Part shown: positions 63,351-64,000 of the stretch, piece by piece
Layout: each line of letters opens with the position of its first letter
Position numbering within the stretch: the first letter of the stretch is position 1
Assembly (NCBI RefSeq): GCF_031195445.1
Contig: NZ_CP133480.1
Coordinates: 3,836,501-3,900,500 of the forward strand
Origin: Acuticoccus sp. MNP-M23
GTDB taxonomy: Bacteria; Pseudomonadota; Alphaproteobacteria; Rhizobiales; Amorphaceae
DNA: 64,000 nucleotides
Direction of reading: 5' to 3'
Made by a program: the position numbers and the translations under genes
The notes under the pieces: generated by a model
The model's database searches: none
The model's input: the letters and a program-made list of their open reading frames with translations, nothing else
Told to the model about the DNA's origin: nothing

Positions 63351-64000
63351 ACCGGTGCCCGCGGGTCGGTGGCGTCGCGCAGCCCGTCGCCGATGAGGTT
63401 GAGGCCGACCATCACGATGAGGATGGCGATGGAGGGGAAGATCGAAAGCCCCGGCGAATCGAGAAGGTTGTCGAACCCGTCACGCACCAGCCCGCCCCAG
63501 GTGGCGATGGGCGGCGGCGCGCCGAGGCCGATGAAGGAGAGCGTTGCCTCTGTGCGGATCGCGGTCGCCAGCCACAGCGAGGCGAGCACGGTGATCTCGT
63601 CGGCGATGTTGGGCAGGATATGCCGGAACATGATGCGCCCGTTGCCGTAGCCGAGCGCCCGGCAGGCATCGACGAAGTCGCGCTCCTTGATGGCGATGGT
63701 GGAGCCGCGCGCAATCCGCACGAAGGCGGGGATCGCCGTGATGGTGATGGCGAGGATGAGGTTGGCGATGGAGGGCCCGAGGAGCGCCACGATGATGATG
63801 CCCATGATGATCTGCGGAAAGCTCATCAGCCCGTCGTTGGCGCCGGAGATGATCCGGTCCACCCGCCCGCCGAAGAAGCCGGACACCACGCCGATTGCGA
63901 CGCCGATTGCGACGGCGAGGATCGTCGACACGAAGCCCACGAAGAGCGAGATGCGCGCGCCGTAGATGATGCGGGAGAGGATGTCGCGGCCGAACTGATC
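63347..64000 (-). CDS. Dipeptide/oligopeptide ABC transporter permease (DppC/OppC type), 5' end cut off
   Basis: The 218 visible codons run from the right edge (DQFGRDILSRIIYGARISLF) to the stop at 63347, so the beginning lies outside. The DppC signature DILSRIIYGARISL, several membrane helices and the ATPase-contact EAA-type loop (DFVDACRALGYGNGRIMFRHILPN) are present. It forms one importer with the two ATPases and, downstream, the molybdoenzyme. Confidence 0.93.
   Translation of the reverse strand, partial: DQFGRDILSRIIYGARISLFVGFVSTILAVAIGVAIGVVSGFFGGRVDRIISGANDGLMSFPQIIMGIIIVALLGPSIANLILAITITAIPAFVRIARGSTIAIKERDFVDACRALGYGNGRIMFRHILPNIADEITVLASLWLATAIRTEATLSFIGLGAPPPIATWGGLVRDGFDNLLDSPGLSIFPSIAILIVMVGLNLIGDGLRDATDPRAPV

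Overview
The window is a high-GC bacterial chromosome segment, gene-dense on both strands. It has many ATGA-overlapping operons, a type-2 purple-bacterial photosynthetic reaction centre (pufLMC-puhABC), a cytochrome bo3-type quinol oxidase, and many secondary and ABC importers (TTT, TRAP, BMP-type ABC, Opp-type ABC). Together these point to an alphaproteobacterium, probably a marine or soil heterotroph with phototrophic capacity (Hyphomicrobiales- or Rhodobacterales-like). Genus cannot be fixed from the sequence alone. No rRNA, tRNA, CRISPR array or intact insertion sequence was seen.

Layout. 1-1605: the end of a LivF-like ATPase and a flavoprotein. 1749-9377 (minus): a probable five-gene operon of a secreted histidine-phosphatase-like protein lacking the catalytic His, a Tat-exported amidohydrolase, a FAS1-PRC fusion protein, and an RND adaptor and pump. 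9798-16134: a TctDE-like two-component system coupled to a solute-binding protein (minus), divergent from the tripartite tricarboxylate transporter tctCBA (plus). 16234-16629: a YciA-like thioesterase. 17215-22588 (plus): a compact reaction-centre cluster pufL-pufM-pufC-puhA-puhB-puhC. 22631-27106 (minus): a membrane EEP-family protein, DedA, cytochrome b561 and an OmpR-type two-component system. 27516-30199: an aquaporin-like remnant and katG. 30328-40708: a GntR regulator divergent from a PEP-mutase/isocitrate-lyase-family lyase, a TRAP transporter, an MFS permease, then a four-gene BMP-type ABC importer. 40881-47470 (minus): six tightly packed genes (GMC oxidoreductase, DoxX, cupin, SMP-30 lactonase, VOC protein, GH15 glucoamylase) that look like glucan/sugar oxidation. 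48468-52502 (minus): cyoABCD. 52835-54032: an ECF sigma factor and its anti-sigma. 54421-58641: a giant RTX calcium-binding secreted protein built from about 267-residue supermodules. 59007-64000 (minus): an Opp-type ABC importer followed by a BisC/TorZ-type molybdoenzyme.

The most remarkable region is 17125-22588. All three core reaction-centre subunits, the tetraheme cytochrome and the two assembly factors lie in one cluster. There are no LH1 (pufBA), pufQ/X, bacteriochlorophyll or carotenoid genes nearby. Known type-2 ligands are conserved, so it looks functional. PufC carries an unusual charged N-terminal extension of about 145 residues before its membrane anchor, and pufC is joined to puhA by a 24-codon reading frame overlapping both neighbours. 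Upstream is an AT-rich cluster of palindromes including a TGT-N12-ACA element resembling PpsR/CrtJ operators.
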